From the NCBI GenBank assembly GCA_030068075.1, contig CM057825.1, positions 120,641,434-120,705,433 of the forward strand: a stretch of 64,000 nt of DNA, in the 5' to 3' direction. Made by a program: the position numbers and the translations under genes. Below the pieces are notes generated by a model. It saw only the letters and a program-made list of their open reading frames with translations. It made no database searches and had not been told where the DNA came from. This document shows, one piece after another, positions 31,170 to 42,560 of the stretch. How positions within the stretch are numbered: the stretch's first letter is position 1; every line of letters begins with the position of its first letter. The stretch is from Paguma larvata. Lineage: Eukaryota; Chordata; Mammalia; Carnivora; Viverridae.

Positions 31170-31390
31170 TCGTATCAGCTGCTAGTTCCTGAGCATTTGC
31201 TTCGAGCCAGAAGCTCTGAGTTCTTCCTCTCCCTGATGGCGTTCAGTCTGCACAACAGACGTCTGAGCTGGGCTCTCTAGTCACCCTCATTCACCTGGTC
31301 CAGGAGGCCGAGGCTGGTTCAGCCTCTTGCCCAAGGCCACACGGGCCAGTCTGAACCCCTGTGGTTCAAACCCCTCTGACCTCCAGCCCC
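31170..31390 (-). repeat. MIR SINE
   Basis: GCTAGTTCCTGAGCATTTGC, CTTGCCCAAGGCCACACGGG, then GTTCAAACCCCTCTGACCTC are reversed MIR. Confidence 0.75.
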
Positions 31391-32644
31391 CCCTTCCCAG
31401 CCAATCCCCTCACATTCCACCCTTTTCCAGTTTTGTTTTTTCTCCCCTCCCCACTTTTATGTCCCCTGGTTCCCTGAGCCTACGGCAGCTTCCAGGTGGG
31501 AAATTCCGCCCTAGGTGGGTGATCTGCTTTCCCTCCCCCTCCTGCCTTGCACCACCTCCCTCCTGACAGCAAGTGTCTCCGGGGTCTGCCTGCTGCTGGC
31601 ACACCCTCTCTTCACGCACGCGTCTCTCCGGTTTCCTGTAGTTCTAGAAGGGGCTCGGTTTGGGGCACTTCTGATCTGGTAACTTCACGAAGTCCCCTGG
31701 GGGGGTGGGAATGGCTGTGTGTTCTTGTCCTTGTCACTACCCATTGTGTGTGGAGATACATGCACATGCTGGAACCTCCGCCCCTCATTATGTGGGGGTG
31801 ACATGGGAGAGGACCCAGACGGGACAGCACTGCCAGGCACGGCCATCCACCATCATCTTGGTGACAGTCTCAACAAAGAAGCCTGTAGTCCTTTAGAAAC
31901 CAGCCCAAGTCTCCCAATCCTCACATGTTTTGAGCTCTTGGGGCCCAGAGAGGAGTTGGGTGACGCACTCAGACCACCCTGGGCTGGTTTGGCTTCGAAT
32001 GTATCCCTTCCCTTCTCCCTGCAGACCTTGGTCCCAGGCTCCCGCGTGAGCAGAGTTACAGCCGAGTTTGGCCAGTGGGAGGCGCCAGTGGGAGGCTGGA
32101 AGGTGGGAGGCCAGGACGAGCCATGGTATTTCGTCTTCTCTTGGCCTTGTGTGGCAGCTCTGCCACAGCCGTGTCTCCTGTGTGGCTCCAGATCGCGTGC
32201 GATAGGCCCAGCTTTTGCCATGGGCTCCAGTGTCTGTTGTCCCCTTGTCCCTTGTCCTACATGTTGTAGTAGCTTCTCAGCATCTACTCCTCTCTGGCAG
32301 GACCGGGGCTAGGACAAAACAAGTGAGGCCGAGTTACGGATGCGTGGGACCAGACACTCTTTTTATTTAAAAAGTTGACATTTTTTTTTCGTGTCATCAT
32401 GTATTTTTTTTTTTCCTGTATCCATCGAGACTTTTCAAGGTAGTGCATTAAAGTGGGGTTGCCTCACTGCATGACCGCCTTTGCATGTCAGTAGCACCTT
32501 GGTGTGTTGTCACATATACCGCTAATTAATTCCCTGCCTGGAAATCCCGCCATTGGAAACACATGGTTTCTCTCCTTGGTTAGGGACTGACAGCAAGGGC
32601 CTCCCAGATTCTGACTTCTCTGTCTCTGTGAGGTAGGGATTAGT
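31391..32644. other. GC-rich unassigned stretch
   Basis: 31,400-32,310 is C-rich with long open frames in several registers (197 codons + at 31719-32312, 122 codons - at 31853-32221). No domain is recognisable. The piece GGCCAGTGGGAGGCGCCAGT, GGGAGGCTGGAAGGTGGGAG (32,069 onward) resembles an old interspersed repeat. After 32,340 it turns T-rich. Confidence 0.4.
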
Positions 32645-32768
32645 ATTCCATTCATTCAACGTATGAAGAAAGATGCTCAGAAACCTTTCCTAACCTGCCG
32701 CTGTCCCTGAGCTCTCATGGGACAGAAAGAGATCTTGAACCCAGGTCTTTGGGACTACGGAACCCTCA
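32645..32768 (-). repeat. MIR fragment
   Basis: GAAAGATGCTCAGAAACC and TCTTGAACCCAGGTCTTTGG, then GGAACCCTCACTCT, fit reversed MIR in a decayed state. Confidence 0.5.
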
Positions 32769-33894
32769 CTCTACATCGTGAGGTTCCCAGGTTTATCATC
32801 TATAATTTTAAAGGAGTCTTCTAAGAACAGATATCCCTTAGATGAGGAGACCTTTTGATTGTGCAGAAGTCTCCTAAGAAGGTGTGTCTCTAGCCTCTGA
32901 AATTTACATGCAGAGACTACAAGCTTGTGAGGATGGGTGATATTGGCATGAAACTGGGCAGCTTCATATCTGAGCTGATTTGACTTGGTAAATCTCCAGA
33001 AAATATCTCTTGTCTCATTTTCCTTCAATCCCTTTGTCTAAGTTTGAGCTGAGGCTTTTTTTTCCCCTATTTCTTTGTAAATTCTCTTGATTTTGGTTAT
33101 ATAACAGGGCCAGGCAATTGCCTTTGCTGAACAAAAGTCTCAAATGAATAGATATCAACGGTAATACCAGTAATTAACAGTTTCTCTTGGCACTGCATGT
33201 CTGAAACTACTCTTATTGATTTATTTTGACTCCGTTCCATATAGGACAATTTTTCGGCTCCCACAAACATATGCTTATCTCCTTTTGGTTCCGAACATTC
33301 TGGGCTCTGTTTCCAGAGACTGTAATTCCTCAGGGCAGCTCCGACAGGGGAGCAGATGAAACGGGGCTTAGGCACCTCAACTTAACAGTCACCTTCAAGG
33401 GAGTTTCAATGAGCGGGAAGGATGGAGAAGCTCTTAGCTTTGGGGTTCGATTTTCTGTATTTTCTTTCTGATGTCATTGAACTAGAGCTCGGAGCTCATG
33501 GAATTGTCTGTGGTGATGGGAAAGGAGGGTGGCGTCATCCAGGCAAAGATAAGAGGCCAAAGCAAAACAAAAATGGCGGAAGAGGGACAACTGGTCTCCC
33601 AGCTTCCCCTGACACAGTGGCTCTGCTTCCCTGTGGTGAATCCCCAGTGATGCTGTTTTCTTTCCCTCAATCCAGGGACAAAATGCACAATATTCCAAGG
33701 GCACGTTGCTCGGATGGTTAAGTATGTCAAAGGGATTTCCCCCCCAGGATCTGAGCTCCTTTTGTTCTTTGATATTGAAACCTCAGATGATTCACACAGA
33801 AGCAAAGGAGGGAAAGGGAGTTGGGGAGGGAAATCGTGTTATGTATTTCCCAGCATTCTGTGGTGCAGTGTGCTGATGCATTGCTTCCCACCCT
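32769..33894. other. Unassigned sequence
   Basis: More than 1.1 kb with no recognised repeat. Open frames of 70-107 codons occur on both strands with no domain. It could contain conserved non-coding DNA, but the sequence alone does not show it. Confidence 0.4.
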
Positions 33895-33899
33895 CTCTG

Positions 33900-33941
33900 T
33901 CTCACGCGCGTGTGCGTGCATGCACACACACACACACACGC
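33900..33941. repeat. CG/CA alternating repeat
   Basis: CACGCGCGTGTGCGTGCATG followed by an AC run; purine-pyrimidine alternation for about 40 bases. Confidence 0.85.
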
Positions 33942-33959
33942 TACACTTGAGACCTCATG

Positions 33960-34250
33960 GAGCCTACCTACTAAACATATTCTTCCGTGACTTGTTTTCC
34001 AAATTAGTGCCGAATCATGAGCCCATTTGCACGTCAGTAATTATACCTATGTGTCGTCATTTTTTTATAGTCAAATAATATTCCATTGGATGGATGGATG
34101 CAATATACTCAACCAGTCACCTACTGTTGTGTCTTTTCTTTGCTGGTCTGTTTTGCTTTCCGGTTCTCCTTCTCTCCCTCCCCCCTTTCTCCCTCCCTTC
34201 CTCCGTTCTTCCTGTATAGCCATTCTGAAATAAATTCCCTGGATCTCTTT
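33960..34250 (-). mobile_element. Possible old L1 fragment
   Basis: AATAATATTCCATTGGATGG, ATGGATGCAATATACTCAAC, CAGTCACCTACTGTTGTGTC resembles the reverse of an L1 ORF2 C-terminus. A CCT-rich tract (34,172-34,205) interrupts it. Tentative. Confidence 0.45.
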
Positions 34251-34500
34251 ACATGAAGCTGAAGCATTTGCTTAGAACAGATTGTAAGGTGCAGATCCTT
34301 TTAGGCTTGAGATACATTCACTACACTGTCTTTTGAGAAGATTGTAATCATGGATACAGGAAGCATTGCAATTTGAACCCAAGGATTGTACCGTCTGGTA
34401 AGGCTTCTCTGAAGGTGTAGTGTTTGCACTGAGAACTCTAGGATGGATATAATGGTGGTGGTGATGGCCACATTGCTGGCCGAGGAACCCACCTGAGTTG

Positions 34501-34598
34501 ACAGCAGAGCCCAATGAGGGGTCCCGAACTCCCCAATCGCAAGATCATGATCTGAGCCGAAGTCCGGCGCTTAGCCGAATGAGCCACCCAGGTGCCGC
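34501..34598 (-). mobile_element. CAN SINE head fragment
   Basis: Only the tRNA-like half remains: CCGAACTCCCCAATCGCAAG, ATCATGATCTGAGCCGAAGT, ending GAGCCACCCAGGTGCC. The CT-rich middle and tail are missing. Confidence 0.85.
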
Positions 34599-35214
34599 TG
34601 GAGCAATTATCTTTTGATAACACAGTCTCCGTTGGCCGCTTTCCCGTTCTGTCTCACTTCCCCACTCCCCTGAGAGGGTTTCCCGAGACCGCTTCCCAGA
34701 TAAATAACTTCCACTTAACTCCTTGTGTCAGCATCTGCGTCTGAGGGAACTCAGCCCAAGGCAGGGGAGCTTCTGGTTCCTTCCCTTGGATTCCTGCTCC
34801 TGCACTTGGAGCTTGGCCAAGCAAGGCTCCGCACTTGGAGGTTTTTGTGATGAGCGTGGGGCCAAGACTCTCAGCATTCCATTTTCTGTTCCCACTCGTG
34901 ACCACAGAGCTGGGGTCAGGGCAGGACCTCTGTGGGCCGTGTGCATAAACCTTTCTGCTTGAGGCAGGATTGGGTGGTGGAACTTCCCAGCATGCCCGAA
35001 ACGCTGTTGACACCATGCGTGGGGCTGAAGGATTAATCGTCAGCCCCTGTCAGTTCCAGAATCAGGCACCTGCCATCTCCTCGCCTGTGACACCTCTGCT
35101 ACCCTAGGGATCCCCTTGGCGACATAAATAATTCATATGATAACCAACGCCACCAGGACCCTGGCACGCGTTCCGCCCGTCGACCGGATTCTGGCTCCTT
35201 TCCTGCCTTCTGGG
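34599..35214. other. Unassigned sequence
   Basis: About 0.6 kb without a recognised repeat. The 120-codon minus-strand frame (34654-35016) has no known domain. Confidence 0.4.
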
Positions 35215-35270
35215 TCGGGTATGGCCGATGGCTCGGGGATGGCCGATGATGGTTCGGGGATGGCCGAACC
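35215..35270. repeat. Small minisatellite, three units
   Basis: The word TCGGG(G/T)ATGGCCGA occurs three times at about 35,215, 35,233 and 35,254, with 18-21 bp spacing. CpG-bearing units suggest a fairly recent expansion. Confidence 0.85.
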
Positions 35271-36505
35271 GCAGGTGGCACCTTCACCAGGTGAAGAATT
35301 ATCTTCAGGCTGGACACTTGCTGGCTTTTCCCCAGGACACAGTACTGGGGACGCGAATTAAATGCTCGTAATTAGAAAGCACCTTTCTGCCAGGCTTCTT
35401 GAGGGGGACAGTTCCTCCTCGCTCTCTCCGATATTCCCATGGTGACGAGGAGGGGGAAGTTCATCTGTGGCAGCAGGCAGTGGTATCAGAAATAATGGCT
35501 TGAGGCACCAGGAAAATGTAATCAACATTTACCTGCCGAGAGGTCCCATGATGGGAAAGAAATTGTCTCTCTTCCCCACCGCACACATCCCATGTTGGTG
35601 TCCCGCGTTCTTTGCGTGTTTGGCAGAAGGGAAGATCTTAGTTTTTCAGGGAGAGGAAGAAAAAGCGCCACGAAACCATTATGCTTGTCAGTCTGTATAA
35701 GACAATCCATTCCCGAGGGACAGGGACCGTCAAATACCCAAGCAGATCTGCTGGGTTATTTGCCGGGCTCTTCTTATTTGTGTCCAAACAGTTGCAGTAT
35801 GGGACCGACTTTCTCTTTCTCCCCTCCACCCTTTTCTTTGCCCAGAAGAAATAATAATTGATGCCAAGGTTTTCATTATGTGTGTCACCTTCCCAGGAGG
35901 TGGAAAGGAAACTTAGATGTATTGATAACGTTTCCCTCGATCGTTTTATCATAGTTCTGGAGGCTAGGAGTTGAGAGTCATCCCTACAACTCCAATGCAT
36001 GTCATCTATATGAGTTTTTTTTTTTTTCCCCTCCTCCCTCCCCCCCGCCCCCAGCAGAAGCACCCTGGTCTGAGTTTCTTGTTACAAATAAAACAATAGA
36101 AAGGATGCTAGTGAAGGTAAGTAGAAACGGATCTATGGTTTGGAAGACTGGTAGGGAGCCAGGAGACATGGCCTGGGGGACCAGCCAGCCTAGGGTGTCG
36201 CCACTGGTGTGGCGAGCCCCGGACACTTACTCTGTAACTACAAGGCAAAGCCTGCCTCAGCGACATGAAGTGTATCTGGAGATCCCTGGCTTTATACCCT
36301 CTTGGGACTCCCTGTTCTGGAGGCTGTACTACCAGCTGAGCTTCGTCTTGGTGGCTACCCAGCGTCCGGGTGTCAGGGACAGCCACCCCATCCCTTCCAC
36401 CTCTGTAGGGGAGGCCCTGAAAAGACAACCCTCTCCGTTACCCACCCTTCATCCATTCCCCCCTTCGCCTCTGCTCAACCCTCCCTACCCCTCCACCCCC
36501 CGATT
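35271..36505. other. Unassigned sequence
   Basis: About 1.2 kb without a recognised repeat apart from a T12-C-rich run at 36,016-36,052. Frames of 141 codons (-, 35638-36063) and 147 codons (+, 36105-36548) overlap others and show no domain. Confidence 0.4.
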
Positions 36506-36519
36506 TTCCTCCATAGCTT

Positions 36520-36745
36520 TTTTTTTTTTAATGTTTGTTTATTTTTGAGAGAGAGAGAGACAGACAGACAGACAGAGCATGCGTTGGGGTGGGACACAGA
36601 CAAAGAGGGAGACACAGAATCTGAAACAGGCTCCAGGCTCTGAGCTGTCAGCACAGAGCCCAGCGTGGGGCTCGAATTCGGGAATGGTGAGATCGTGACC
36701 TGAGCCGAAGTCAAACGCTCAACCGACTGAGCCACCCAGGCTCCC
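36520..36745 (-). mobile_element. Felid CAN SINE
   Basis: Reverse copy with ACAGACAGACAGACAG variation in its middle. The flanking word CCTCCATAGCTTTT is identical at 36506-36519 and 36746-36759, so it is a young insertion. Confidence 0.95.
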
Positions 36746-36795
36746 CCTCCATAGCTTTTGTACCATCCAACACCTAATTGACTTATCCGCAGTGT

Positions 36796-36912
36796 CAGTT
36801 GTGTGCTAGAGTCTGAGCTCCTTGAGAGCAGGGATTTCCGCCTCCTTCGTTCATTGCCAAATCCACAGTTCCTGGAACAGTGCCTGGCACATGGTAGGCG
36901 CTTAATAAACGT
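36796..36912 (+). repeat. L2 3' end fragment
   Basis: GTCTGAGCTCCTTGAGAGCA, GGGATTTCCGCCTCCTTCGT, CAGTGCCTGGCACATGGTAG, GCGCTTAATAAACG is the conserved 3' end shared by L2 and MIR, with the L2-type upstream part. Confidence 0.85.
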
Positions 36913-36918
36913 AAGGGG

Positions 36919-37110
36919 AGGGGCACCCGAGTGGCTCCTTCCGGCTGAGAGTCCACCTTGGCTCAGGTCATGATCTCGTGATTTGTGAGTTCGAGCCCCA
37001 CATCGGGCTCGCTGCTGTCCATCCAGAGCCCCCTTCAGATCCTTCCTCCCGGCTCTCTCGGCCCCACCCCCTCTCGTGCTGTCTCAGAACTAAAGAAAAC
37101 ATTAAATAAT
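36919..37110 (+). mobile_element. CAN SINE, diverged
   Basis: Head GGGGCACCCGAGTGGCTCCT, middle GTGAGTTCGAGCCCCACATC, and a compact CT-rich part that ends CTAAAGAAAACATTAAATAA. Some internal deletions. Confidence 0.85.
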
Positions 37111-37559
37111 AAGGAATGAAATGGGAGAGATCATTGGGATGCTGGACTTCTCCAAAGTGTAAGTCTGTCATAAGAAATCTTTCGCATTCGCCAGAAAGAA
37201 GAGAAATCTTTCACATTCGCTTTTCAGAAGCTAGCTCTTCGTTTTTAGCGAGATGCGACAGTGTGCCGCTCGTGCCTCGTGGAGAAAAACGCTGCCGTGC
37301 AAAGAAGGGTCCACTGACCTCTGTCCGTCCCCAAAGTGAGTCGTAGAGAGGTCTCCACAAGGACCCTGGTGTAGGGCAGAGGTCACGCACAGCCTCATCC
37401 GCTCTCACTCTGGGCAGAGAAGAAACGAGGAGGCTGGTTCCTCTGCTCGAGTCTTTGGAGAGATGGCGCCAGTTGGCACGGGGCTTTCGGGGTGGCGTCA
37501 GCGTGGGAGAGGAAGAGCGGACCTAGTTGGCTGAGCCCCCCAACCGTGATGCCGTGCTT
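37111..37559. other. Unassigned sequence
   Basis: Contains a local near-repeat (GAAATCTTTCGCATTCGC at 37,171 and GAAATCTTTCACATTCGC at 37,203). No gene. Confidence 0.5.
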
Positions 37560-37790
37560 ACAGAACGACGTTCACCGAGCACCCGCTGGGTACCAGCCGC
37601 TCTTCTTAACACCGTGCGTGCTCTGACCTGGGAAGCCACCACACGGTCAACCCCCTATGGCGGCTGGGAGCCTGGGGCGCACGTGAGATTCACGTGAGCC
37701 GCCATGCCACCTTGCACGGAGACCTCCCCACTTCCAGAGTCCTGAAGGTCGCAACCCGGTTGCGACGCAGAGCCAGGCTAAGCCTTTCTG
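37560..37790 (-). repeat. Possible MIR
   Basis: TTCACCGAGCACCCGCTGGG, TACCAGCCGCTCTTCTTAAC resembles reversed MIR; the remainder is too decayed for a firm call. Confidence 0.4.
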
Positions 37791-38221
37791 AGGAGGAGAG
37801 AGGGAAGCGCCTGCCTGAGGCGCCCCATCTTCCCTGCACTCATTTGCCCCCAAGGAGGTTGTGCTGATAGGGATTTGGCCCAAGGGACTTCCGGTGTTGG
37901 ATGTCACGGGGGCGTGCAGTAATAAAGATGTACAGAAGAGAGCAAGCTGCGAGGCCCAACTGTTAGAAGATTCTAGAATGGCCTATGATCACCCTATAAA
38001 GCCAATTCTTCACTGCAGCTACATATGCATGGGCTACTGACCTCATCCCCGGCTTCTGCCCCTCGTTCACAGGTCACAAAGGAAACACCTCAAACCTCGG
38101 CTACTATTGTCTTTAACACACGGGATTTTAGGAAATGCAAATTTTTTTTCTGGGTACGAGCTGGTGCTCTGAGGCCTTTCTATAGTGGCGTAGTCACTGC
38201 AGTCAAATGGACACAGATTCA
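37791..38221. other. Unassigned sequence
   Basis: About 0.43 kb with nothing I can assign. Confidence 0.4.
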
Positions 38222-38320
38222 AAATTTATTTGAATAAATAAATAAATATTTAATTTTAAATTAAATGATTTATTTATATAAATTTATACAAATAATAAAT
38301 AAATATTAATATTTAATTCT
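38222..38320. repeat. AT-rich (AAAT)n-like low complexity
   Basis: AATAAATAAATAAATATTTA-type text, nearly free of G and C for about 100 bases. Possibly a decayed retroelement tail. Confidence 0.85.
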
Positions 38321-39330
38321 TCCTTCCCGCCTTTATTCTGGGACTGAGGAATTAATTAGGTGTGACTTGGAGAAGGAATCAGATCTAAAAAGCCAGATAA
38401 GATTCAAGAGGTCCAGTTAAATTCGAATGTTAGATTAAACAATCAGTGAATACTTGTTAAAACACCAGTCTGACTCATGCAATATTTGGAACATACTTAC
38501 ACTCAAAACTCTTCATCATTTACCTGAAGTTCAATTTTTATGGGGCATCCCGTACTTTTATTTTCTAAATCTTGCAGTCCTAAGAAGGACAGGAGTACGT
38601 TTGTGTCTCTGGCTCTTCCTGGCCTTAGATTAGCCTCTTTCTCCCCGCATCCTGCTTAAATGTGAAATCAGAAGTCAGAAGAGGCTCAACAAAATGACAA
38701 GAATTTTAAGGGCCTAAGGCCTTAGTTCATCCTTGACAGGACATCTATCCCAGCTACTTAGGTTCAGTGATTTGAAACAGAGGTGTTTTCCTATTTTCCA
38801 CCCTCCCTCTGTTCCCCACGAAGAACCAGGATGGACCAGGAAGCAATAATGGTTTCCATTCTTGAGGTGTTCGTGGGAAAATTTTGTCCTGCAGAGAGTG
38901 GGGGGGCCCCTGTGGGGTGGGTAATTCCACTCTCCTTGTACCCAGAGCCGAGTTCTTTAAGAGTCATGAGCAGACAGGTGCAGCTAGCGACGTGGAGGAG
39001 AGACACACCCCCAGTCTGGGTGATTAAGACACGCTTTCTCATTTCCACGCTGTAATTTGGGATGCTCTCGACTTTCATTTCTGCTAATCATCAACTAGCA
39101 GTAGCACCAAACATTTTAATGCTGAAAGCCTCTGTCCCAGCCTCCCAGACTCTCTCGAGCAGGGATGGGGGTCACACGTGCCCCGGATCACGAAAAGGAA
39201 AAGTCGGTGCTCAGAGACCTGCTTTGACTCCTCATACCCAAGTGGAAATTCCTTCTGTAATGCAGATTACTCCTCTTCCCCTTTTTATGGACTGTGTAAA
39301 TTTTGTGGATATTGTACACTGATTTTTTTT
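38321..39330. other. Unassigned sequence
   Basis: About 1 kb with no recognised repeat. Opposite-strand frames of 90 and 95 codons at 38,783-39,078 overlap each other and have no domain. Confidence 0.4.
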
Positions 39331-39522
39331 AAATTTTTTTAAGTTTATTTTCAGAGAGAGAGAGCGAGCAGGGGAGGGACAGAGAGAGAAAGAAAATCCC
39401 AAACAGGCTCCACACTATCAGCACAGAGCCCGACATGGGGCTCGAACCCACAAACCGTGACATCATAATCTGAGTGGAAACCAAGACCCAAGCGTTTAAC
39501 CGACTGAGCCACCCAGGCGCCC
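39331..39522 (-). mobile_element. Felid CAN SINE
   Basis: Reverse copy, slightly short in the tail, head ending CCACCCAGGCGCCCC. The flanks CTGATTTTTTTTAAA and CTGGTTGTTTTTTTTAAA may be its duplication. Confidence 0.9.
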
Positions 39523-39879
39523 CTGGTTGTTTTTTTTAAAGCGGGATTTTCTTGTACGTCACCGGTGTCTTGACCTTGTTTCTTCTTCCTTCCTTCCTCC
39601 CCTCCCATCATCCTCCTCGTCACTTCTGTGTTAGACCTATTATTAAACAAGGGGGCTCAGAGCAGCCGTCTTCAACTATGGCAACACTTGAGAAATGGCA
39701 GGGGTGATTAAAAAACATACAGATGCCTGGGGCATCCCCCGGCCCCGACTGAGAATCTGACTTAAATAGTCTGGGATGGGGTACTGTCATCCATATTCTT
39801 TACAAGGTCCCTTAAAGATTCTCCTTGCAACCAGGATTGAGGACCATTGGCCTACGGGTAAAAAGCAGAGAACCTGAAC
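39523..39879. other. Unassigned sequence
   Basis: About 0.36 kb with no gene. The part 39,660-39,850 (GGCATCCCCCGGCCCCGACT, GAGAATCTGACTTAAATAG, GAGGACCATTGGCCTA) may be an old DNA-transposon relic; not assigned. Confidence 0.4.
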
Positions 39880-40085
39880 AGAGGGGGTCTGGATTTCCAT
39901 CCTAGTTCGGCCCCTTGCGATACGTCCTTTGACAAGTTACTACTCTTCCTATCTCAGCTTCTTCATCCGTAGAATGGGGATGTTAATACCTGCCATGAAG
40001 GAGGTGGTTGTAAGGATTCAACGAGATAACGCAAGTCAGATTCTTAGGTTCTAGTGACGCTCTTTCCGTGTTGGCTGTTTTCCGT
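39880..40085 (+). repeat. MIR SINE
   Basis: CTTGCGATACGTCCTTTGAC, AAGTTACTACTCTTCCTATC, TCATCCGTAGAATGGGGATG, TTAATACCTGCCATGAAGG are MIR in order. Confidence 0.8.
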
Positions 40086-40086
40086 G

Positions 40087-40300
40087 CCTAGGAGTCAGCA
40101 GACTATGGCCTGCCGACCAAAGTGGCCCACTGGTCATTCTTGTCAATAAAGTTATATTGGACCACTGCCATTCCCATTTACTTATATAGTAAATCTGTCA
40201 TGGCGAGACTACTTTCGTGTGATGGCAGCAGAGGTGAGGAGTTGGGGTAAGAGACCACGTGGCCCACAAAGTCTAAATATTTGCTCTGAACGTTTAGAGA
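40087..40300 (+). mobile_element. hAT-type DNA transposon relic
   Basis: TAGGAGTCAGCAGACTATGG, CTGCCGACCAAAGTGGCCCA, CAATAAAGTTATATTGGACC, CACGTGGCCCACAAAGTCTA belong to the same family as 51272-51488. The right terminus is not recognisable. Confidence 0.7.
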
Positions 40301-40489
40301 AAAAGGTGGCTGTAACTATAAACCTTGTTTATGCCCTCCAGGAGCTCAGTGGAGTTTACAGTCTAGTGGGTGGAGACACCTTAAACACCTGCCCAAAAAT
40401 TCTAATAGAGAGCCAGTTGGGTATCATGGAAAGAGTCTGGGATTGGTTTCTTTTCTCAAATGTTCCCTAAACCAAACATTTGACCCTAA

Positions 40490-40615
40490 GCGACCTTAGG
40501 GTTGCTTGACCTGCTTTTTTTCCTCGGAGCCTCAGTTTCCTCATGGCTAAGGTAGAAGGGTGATGCTCCGTGATCTCTAAGGATTCTTTCGGCTCTAGAA
40601 CTTTCTGATTCCATC
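40490..40615 (+). repeat. MIR fragment
   Basis: CTCGGAGCCTCAGTTTCCTC, ATGGCTAAGGTAGAAGGGTG, ATGCTCCGTGATCTCTAAGG resemble the MIR core, MIR3-like variant. Confidence 0.6.
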
Positions 40616-40814
40616 CCTGCCATTTTGTGGCTTCCTCAAAGCCCAGATCTTTCTATTCTATGGGAATTGGGCCAGCAGACTTTTTAAATGGGGGATGATA
40701 AAATTGCAGGCTTTCTCCTCCACACAGGACACTTGTCTTACAGTAAATCAATACAGTTCCGAATTACAGCTGGTCTCCCTTCCCCAGAGGCTCAGAGAAA
40801 GGTTTATAAATCCC

Positions 40815-41315
40815 TCTGTGGTAGGATGAGTAATGGCCACCAGAGATAGCCAGGTTCTAATCCCTGGAACCTGAGAATGTTCCCTTATTATCGCAGATGT
40901 GATTAAGGATCTTGAAAGTGGAAAGTTCCTGAATTACCTAGGCGTGTCCTCAGTGCAGTCACCAGTGTCTTTATAAAAGGAGGCAAAAGGGAGGGAGATT
41001 TTACTACAGAGAAGGTGATGATGTCAGCCTCAGCGGAGAGATTTGAATCTGCCGAGCTGCTGACTTCGAAGGGGAGAGATGGGGCCACGAGCCAAGGAAT
41101 GCAGCTCTAGAAGCTGGAATGAGCAAGTAAATGCTTTTCACTCTGTAGAGCCTCTGAGGGGAGCACGCCTTGTTGCTGTTATGATCTCACTCCATTGAAA
41201 CTGCTTTTGGGCTCCTGACCTCCAGAACTATCAGATGATAAGTGTATGTTGTTTGAAATGCCCATGTTTTTGGTGCTGTTTGTGACAGTAGCCGGAAGGA
41301 ACGAATACACTCTTC
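40815..41315 (+). repeat. MLT1-type LTR (ERVL-MaLR relic)
   Basis: CAGGTTCTAATCCCTGGAAC, CTGAGAATGTTCCCTTATTA, GCAGATGTGATTAAGGATCT, GGGCCACGAGCCAAGGAATG and CCTCCAGAACTATCAGATGA keep MLT1 order almost from end to end. Solo and non-coding. Confidence 0.88.
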
Positions 41316-41386
41316 TTACATAGAAAAGTAACCCATGGGCCCCAAGGAGAATGAGCAGGTGTGCTTTTAAAATCAGTCTCAAAGCA

Positions 41387-41586
41387 GGAGCGCCTGGGTG
41401 GCTCGTGGGTTGAGCGTCCAACTTTGGCTCAGGCCATGATCTCATAGTTTGTGAGTTCGAGCCCCGTATCAGGCTCGCTGCTGTCAGTGCAGAGCCCGGT
41501 TTGAATCTTCTGTTCCCTACTCTCTCTGTCCCTCCCCTGCTCATGCTCTCTCTCTCTCTCTCGAAAATAAATAAAAATTAAAAATA
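41387..41586 (+). mobile_element. CAN SINE
   Basis: Forward copy, head GGAGCGCCTGGGTGGCTCGT with a small deletion, tail AAATAAATAAAAATTAAAAA. AGTCTCAAAGCA flanks it at 41375-41386 and 41587-41598. Confidence 0.92.
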
Positions 41587-41714
41587 AGTCTCAAAGCATA
41601 GAGAAAATTAATAAAGCTATTAACACTGGAGGGAGAGGAAAATGGAGGGAGAGCTGGAGAGGGAGGGAGAGAAGATTCGTAAGGCTCAAGGTGTTCCTTT
41701 CCTCTTCATTTCCG

Positions 41715-42560
41715 TTCCTCAGTGTGGTAGGTAGATCTCTGAGCCCCCATGACCTCCATCCCCTGGTGTTACACCTCAGCGCAATCCTGGTCCCCTTGAG
41801 AGCAGTTGGGAACTGTCACTTGCCTCCAAACCAAGGAATACGGCAGAGGCGATGGGGTTTCACTCACGTGATGACACTTCCTCTTCTAAGTCTCTGTCAT
41901 AACAGAGTACAGAGAGAGAGAGAGACTCTTTGGTTGTTCCTGAAGAAGCAATGCTGTGACTAGTCTCCGGAGCAGGGCTCTGTGATGGGCTCCAGGGTCC
42001 AGCTTATGGCCAGTAAGACACCAAGTCTCTTCGTCATACAGCCACGAGGAAAGGAACTCTGCCAACAACCAAAGTGACCTTGAAAGTGGATCTTTCTCCT
42101 GTCCACCTTCACAATGAGGACACAGCCCTCTAACACCTCGATTACAGCCTCGTGAGACCTGTAACAGAAGACTCACCCAAGCTGTGCCCCCGCACCTGAC
42201 TCACAGAAGCCGTGAGATAATAAATGTGTCTCTTTTAAAAATTTTTTAGTGTTTATTTTTGAGAGAGAGAGACAGAGCATGAGTGGAGGAGGGGCAGAGA
42301 GAGAGAGGGAGACACAAAATCGGAAGCAGGCTCCAGGCTCTGAGCTATCAGTACAGACCCACGGGACCGCGAGATCATGACCTGAGGCGAAGTCAGTCGC
42401 TTAACTGACTGAGCCACCCAGGCACCCCTAAGTGTGTGTCTTTTAAAAGGCGAAAGATTTATACGATCTGAAGAGAAACTGGAGTATTATAAATATGTGT
42501 CATTTAGCTGCTGAGTTTATCGTAATGTGTTACCCAGCCGTAGAAAATGAATATAATCAT
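41715..42560 (+). repeat. MLT1-like LTR split by a SINE
   Basis: GGTAGGTAGATCTCTGAGCC, CCACGAGGAAAGGAACTCTG, CCAACAACCAAAGTGACCTT, ATTACAGCCTCGTGAGACCT and GTGAGATAATAAATGTGTCT match a MaLR-type LTR. The last part resumes after the SINE (GCTGAGTTTATCGTAATGTG, TTACCCAGCCGTAGAAAATG). Confidence 0.75.
42241..42428 (-). mobile_element. Felid CAN SINE nested in LTR
   Basis: Reverse copy with an internal loss next to the head (TATCAGTACAGACCCACGGG). The flanks TAAATGTGTCTCTTTTAAAA (42221-42240) and TAAGTGTGTGTCTTTTAAAA (42429-42448) are its target duplication with two mismatches. Confidence 0.93.

Noticed and set aside
31719..32312. 197-codon open frame on the plus strand
   Set aside because: GC-rich region with several frames open on both strands at once; no domain, and part of it resembles an old repeat.
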